From the NCBI GenBank assembly GCA_951799425.1, contig OX637407.1, positions 24,419,191-24,483,190 of the forward strand: DNA of 64,000 bases, given 5' to 3'. This stretch comes from Ilex aquifolium (lineage: Eukaryota > Streptophyta > Magnoliopsida > Aquifoliales > Aquifoliaceae). Below the pieces are notes generated by a model. It saw nothing but the letters and a program-made list of their open reading frames with translations, ran no database searches and was not told the origin of the DNA. Below, piece after piece: positions 59,365 through 64,000 of this stretch; positions within the stretch are counted from its first letter, which is position 1; each line of letters starts with the position of its first letter. Made by a program: the position numbers and the translations under genes.

Positions 59365-59824
59365 GGTTGGAAGACTAACCGCACAGTTTGCGGTTAAATT
59401 ATTAAACATCATTTTGATGCCTTTTTCCTTCTTTCTCTCTCTCTCTCTTCCTTTTTTTTTCCTGAGATCAACCTCATTAAACGGTGCCATTTTGCTTCAG
59501 ATAATTTCAGACGAGATACCCCCCCCTCCTCTTCACCATTTTCACTTCCCGTAGATCTTCACTTTCTGGTAGACTGATTAGGCATGGTAGCATGAAACCA
59601 TTCCATGACAATATGACAGTTGGATCTTCAGTTTGAAGGGGATGGAAACCGAAGTTAGGGTTAGGGTTTATCAATGGGGATGGAAAATGACGAGGAAGAG
59701 ACATTCAGCCACTTATTTATCTGAGAAGCAAAACGACACCGTTTAATGATGTCAGTTAACAAGAAGGAAAAAGACGTTTACGCCACATAACTTAACCGCA
59801 AACTGTGCGATTAGTCTTCTAACC
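59365..59824. mobile_element. Short-TIR element or inverted repeat (33-bp arms)
   Basis: Left 59365-59397 and right 59792-59824 are inverted copies with two mismatches (agaagactaatcgcacag / gcggttaa core). Weaker similarity extends outward (agttgagccaaacggac). About 460 bp, non-coding. Confidence 0.55.
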
Positions 59825-60120
59825 GTAGATGAATCAGACCCTACGCCAAACACAATTACATTACTGCTAGACTTCTATAACGTTTTAACTCTCGTTATAG
59901 TGCCTGACCAACAAAAAAAAAACACTCTCCTTATAGTACATAACTTCATTATATGCGTCCAATATCAACAGTTCAAGTTTTAGATTAAGAAAAAAAAAAA
60001 AAAACAAGAAATTCAGGAGGCAAACTAAATAAAACTGAATCTTTAAGTGCTGAATATTGAATTTTTTAATCATCAAATTGTTTGGTATCTATTAAAAACA
60101 ATTTGATAAATGCAAGAAAC
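59825..60120. other. Intergenic, no gene
   Basis: AT-rich with T- and A-runs. The last part (aaattgtttggtatctatt) begins the dispersed repeat shared with 39300-39400. Confidence 0.45.
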
Positions 60121-60530
60121 TAAAGTAAAAAAATTATTATTATTCTAATTTTATCTTTTTTTTTTATCATCTCACCGCAACTATCTTATTCCTACCACCA
60201 CAATCACTATCATTTCACAATCACCACCTCTCAATGTTGTCGATACATCCACTAACACCACTGCCCCCATTACCGGTTGCCACCTACTCTACTACTATCG
60301 TTGTTACCATCCATCAACCATCACTAACACCACAACTCATTATCACCACTCATTATCACCATCTTTATTACTTGACCAACCAACACAACTACTACCTCTA
60401 CAATCTACCACCTCCATGTGGCCATCGTTACTACCACCCTGGTGGTTAGGGTAGGGTAATAGTGGTTAGACCGATGGTGATGGTGGTAATGGAAGATTGG
60501 TGGTAGTGGTGGTTAGGGTAGGGCCAAACA
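60121..60530. repeat. Dispersed repeat with CCACCA and GGTGGT tracts
   Basis: Begins with the aaaaattattattattctaa block shared with 39391. A CCACCA-type tract then passes into ggtggttagggtagggtaatagtgg and ggtggtaatggaagattggtgg, so the two halves are partly complementary. Confidence 0.5.
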
Positions 60531-60724
60531 ACTTATGTACGCTTGTGCTGCTTTAGAGAGAATCTTACAAACACTAATAAGCAATTTGAAATCCACATGC
60601 ACACCAACCACTTGAAGGTTCACAGAATTTCATTGCCCCTTGGCTTCTTGCAGTGCTCTTCAGCATCAACTTGAGCTGATATTATAGTGACCACTAGCAG
60701 GTCATTGTACTGGGCCTACGATTA

Positions 60725-60956
60725 GGGCTAATAATTGAACGAGCTCGAGCTCGAGGTCGAACTCAAGCTGAGCTTATTTTTTTAAAAGAACCTAAAACAC
60801 TGTTCAAGTTCGACTCATTTAAAAAACGAAATAAGCCTGAACGAGCCGAAAAAAATTGTTTAAGTTCGACTCGGTTAGAAAACGAGTCAAACCTGAATGA
60901 GCTCAAAACAAGCGAAACCCGAGCCAAGCTCAAGCAACTATGTTCAATTATCAGCC
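60725..60956. mobile_element. GAGCTCGAG-rich MITE, copy 3
   Basis: Begins gggctaataattgaacgagc and ends caattatcagcc, flanked by tta on both sides (60722-60724 and 60957-60959). 232 bp of aaacgagtcaaacctgaa-type units. Confidence 0.6.
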
Positions 60957-61037
60957 TTACCGACGATCATTTCAGGGATCACCTTCCTTCATTATGGATT
61001 CCGGTTTGTTGAAGTTGTCTTTGGGTAATAAAACATG

Positions 61038-61174
61038 GGGAAATTCTACGGTACCGGGAAAAAAAAATTGGTATTGTACCAAAAGTAATAGCAAGGTTAC
61101 ACATTTGAAATGTAAAATTACAATTGTTTGAGGGAAGTCCCCATACAATTGGTACCGGTACCGTAAACTTTCCC
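61038..61174. mobile_element. Small MITE with ACGGTACCGG termini (137 bp)
   Basis: Left gggaaattctacggtaccgg and reversed right gggaaagtttacggtaccgg. Flanks taaaacatg and taaaacaca match at 7 of 9 bases. Non-coding. Confidence 0.6.
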
Positions 61175-61524
61175 TAAAACACAATAAGGCAGAGCAATTA
61201 TTCTTGACTTCTGAATAATTCGTGCTGGTCTCAAATATTGCTGTAAGATAATAGATGCAAATTAGATGTCATTCAATCATATAAAGAACTTGTTCAAACA
61301 GTTGAGATCAAAATTACATATTACTTAAATGCTATTTACTTTTTCTCCCTATATATTGTGTCACCACACTAAGATAAATGTGATTCTTAGTCAAAGATAT
61401 AAAGAAGAAAGGACTTTATTAGCAAACAAATGACAGTTTTAAAAATAAGTTTCCGTTAAAGTTGCCTAATTTAAGAATAGAGAGGGGCATGTGCACAGCA
61501 CAAAAAATTCAACACTTATAGGTA

Positions 61525-61965
61525 GGGTTGATAATTAAGTCGAACTTGTTGAGCTCGTTTTTCTAAACGAACTTAAAAAATTGTTCAAGCTCGACTCTTT
61601 TAGAAATGAGCTGAGCCTAAAATGAACCGAACCTGAGTAACTCGACTATTTTGCATATAAACGAGCCAAACTTTGCGAGGTCAAACTGAGTCTTTTAGGC
61701 TCGTTTTCTAAACGAGCCTAAAAAATTGTTAAGACGAGCTGAGCTTGAATCGAGTCCTATATGAGCCGAACCTGAGTAGCTCAACTCAATTATCAGCCCT
61801 AGAGTCAAGCTACTCGGGCTTAGCTCAGATTCAACTTGTATAAGACTCAACTCAAGTTGGATTCGTTTTAAGTGAGTCGAGCTTGAAAAATTTTTTAGGT
61901 TCGTTTAACAAAACGAGCTTGACAGGCTCGACTCGAACTCGCAAAGTTTAACTCGATTATCAACC
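61525..61965. mobile_element. Head-to-head pair of GAGCTCGAG-rich MITEs, copy 4 and partial copy
   Basis: 61525-61799 is a full copy (gggttgataattaagtcg ... actcaattatcagccc). A second, inverted partial copy follows directly at 61800-61965, ending actcgattatcaacc. Together they form a larger palindrome-like block. Confidence 0.55.
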
Positions 61966-63877
61966 ATACTTATGAGAGTTTAAAAGTACATGAAGCAAGA
62001 GTATGAAGGTAAGGTAAATCTAGAATTAAACAGCAGCATTCTGATAATTCAACATCAAACTCACAATTCACAAGACTAGGAAAGGTAGGGTCAGGAATAT
62101 ATGGATTTCCTCTTCCAAGGTTCTCACACCTCCAATTTCTTCTAAATTTTGCTCATTCCAGCGAGCAAAAACTGTTTCAACTGTTTTGACTGTTTAATAT
62201 GTATCGCAACTAAACCTTCAGATAGTCACACTCAATTAATATCTTCAATTGCAGCTGTAGGAATGTACCATTCAAGATAGTTTTGCTTATCAAATAAAAT
62301 AAACCAATATCTAGATGAATGCTACATTCACTTATGTCCTGCCTCAAATGCTTGTTGCATAATCAGATTCTATAACAATAGCATTGAGACCAATTCACAT
62401 TTCACATGCCATTCTCAAAACATGATGCAATATCCATAAATTTGTGATTGCACACACGTATAAGATATGAATTAACGCAACAATCAGGAAATCAATAGGT
62501 TTTTTTTCACTTCGTGTACCTCATCAACTCATACTCTAAATCACGGCCAGGAGTGGTTTTCTATAAGAATAGTCTATCCAATAATCCACCACCTTCTCCT
62601 GGCCGTGTAGCAGATAAATTCATAAGAATGCTACAATTGGTGGATGGTCCTTTACAGAGAGAGTCTTTATCCCGTCATCCATGCTATCAATTTATAAGCA
62701 TTCATCAGGGTTACACTCTGCATGTAGATAAATCTCCCTCCATTAATAAACCAGAGAAGAGGGCACTGGCTCACCAGTAAAGCAAGAATGCGGCCAAATC
62801 CAAGACAACACGGCACTTCATGCATTTAATGGTTAATAGCTGCAAACTAACTGAGCTATTCATGAACAGCTAGAACCCAGCTGGCATGCAGCTTACTCAA
62901 AGCTCATTCGTTTAACAAATGAGTCGAGCCCGAGCTTAGCTGTAAGGCATCTAATCTCTAGCCAACACGGATTTGGCATCTTTTGTACCATAAAATTTAT
63001 TTCATGACTACTTCTGTGTCATGTGTTATATTGCTTTGGTGGCCCAAGCATACATGTTGGATTTGTCTATGAGCATAAGCAAGCGTTTCTTAGAGTACGA
63101 CATGCGCATTAATGTCTCGCATGTCAGTTACTAGCCTTCCACTTCAACTTTTAAATTTTTTAATGGAATGTTCACTATTAACAAATTAAATGGTTAGTGA
63201 CCGAATTCAAACAATAAATGTACATGTTGCCTAACACAAGCTTGCTAGCAGCTCAAAAACTCAACTAGTGACTGCCAAATCAAGTTCAAACACAGATCCT
63301 TTGGCTCAACCCAATCTCGAGCCAAGCTTGAGCTTTCTCATAGTTTTGGAGCCAAGCTTGAAAAGGCTAAAAGTTGGCTAGGCCCAGGGTGATCTTTATG
63401 GAGCGAAATTGATCATCAAAGTAGGAGGATTATGGTTATTTTGTTTTCGAACTAAGTTGTATCATACAAGCTCAATCTTCACTTCTCTAAAGATCATCTT
63501 TACTGAATTGAAATCTACATCAATGTTTGTAAGCTTGCGTGACTTTTTTTCTCGCTGGTAAAAATATGACTTCAAAATAGAAACTACTACCATTCAATTA
63601 GTGCAAACAGTCGATAAAAGGCTACTTATAAAGACAGAAATTTTCACTTGACTCAAAATAAGATATATGGAGCAGTACAATCCATGTCTAGCAAATACAG
63701 GAAAATCAAACTACCATTTGACTCATAAAACTCAATAAAAACATTAGTAAAATGATGACCATCAAACCAACTAAGGAAAAGGAAATCCATTTCAACATAA
63801 AACTTAATCACACAAAGTCCCCATAAAGATCCATACGAGATTGCCAAGTTGCTCCTTTCTTATGTGGTTGCCCTGAA
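61966..63877. other. Intergenic / downstream region, no gene seen
   Basis: No convincing coding exon. A short fragment of the GAGCTCGAG family lies at about 62895-62942 and another at 63295-63380. Part of the right end is probably the 3'UTR of the minus-strand gene at the window edge. Confidence 0.45.
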
Positions 63878-64000
63878 CTAAGGAGAAGGGGGAGGAGGTG
63901 ATGAAGGTAGAGGTGGAGACAAAGGCGGGGAATAAGGGGGCAAAGGCGGAGGCAGTGAATGAGGATGTGGAGGCAGAAATGACAAATGAGAGGGTGGAGT
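63878..64000 (-). CDS. C-terminal end of a proline-rich protein (partial)
   Basis: On the minus strand the edge sequence reads as an uninterrupted frame of 40 codons ending in TAG at 63878-63880. It is dominated by Pro, Ser, Leu and His (SLPPPLPPYSPPLSPPLPSS). The period of PP every 3-5 residues resembles hydroxyproline-rich or extensin-like tails, or the Pro-rich end of a cell-wall or receptor protein. The start lies outside the window. Simple GGAGG repeats could also give this by chance, so confidence is moderate. Confidence 0.4.
   Translation of the reverse strand, partial: TPPSHLSFLPPHPHSLPPPLPPYSPPLSPPLPSSPPPPSP

Overview
This window is nuclear DNA of a flowering plant, most likely a eudicot. 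The evidence is split coding regions with AT-rich GT-AG introns, a dense layer of MITEs, tRNA-derived SINEs, a complete Ty3/gypsy LTR retrotransposon, and plant-type gene families. No organelle, bacterial or viral genome features were seen. The species cannot be named from the sequence.

Layout. 1-4346 is AT-rich repeat territory: the end of a foldback element, a PIF/Harbinger-like element (1779-2675) inside a G-rich minisatellite, and another foldback MITE. 4347-6498 is a 1.07-kb direct tandem duplication whose first unit ends in 63 bp of duplicated LTR. 6436-21313 is a 14.9-kb Tat-lineage Ty3/gypsy element with 5-bp target duplication ATAAT and LTRs of 744 and 727 bp. On the sense strand it carries a decayed gag-pol with a second RNase H and an integrase, then a minisatellite. 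On the opposite strand it carries three related, intron-containing genes (A, B, C) between pol and the 3' LTR. The element ends about 300 bp upstream of a 14-3-3 gene.

Host genes. (1) A 14-3-3 protein, plus strand, 261 aa, four coding exons at 23667-25478, plus a 5'UTR exon. (2) A choline-transporter-like (CTL/PNS1) membrane protein, minus strand, seven exons at 26405-32082, 503 aa. (3) A secreted pepsin-like aspartic protease of the ASPG1 type, minus strand, one exon at 33530-34987, 485 aa. (4) A GDT1/UPF0016 cation transporter, plus strand, twelve exons at 47104-55016, 229 aa. (5) The 3' end of a proline-rich coding region at the right edge, minus strand. The order CTL - aspartic protease - UPF0016 matches what I recall of the Arabidopsis At1g25500-At1g25520 block, so the host part is probably an ancient syntenic segment.

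Intergenic space from 35 to 47 kb and from 55 to 64 kb is built of foldback/MULE-like MITEs (several with 9-10 bp target duplications), four SINE copies with target duplications, a MITE family rich in GAGCTCGAG-type sequence, and CCACCA/GGTGGT low-complexity tracts. The host genes are functionally unrelated to each other. The only internally coordinated system is the retrotransposon with its antisense gene set, which is the most interesting object here.
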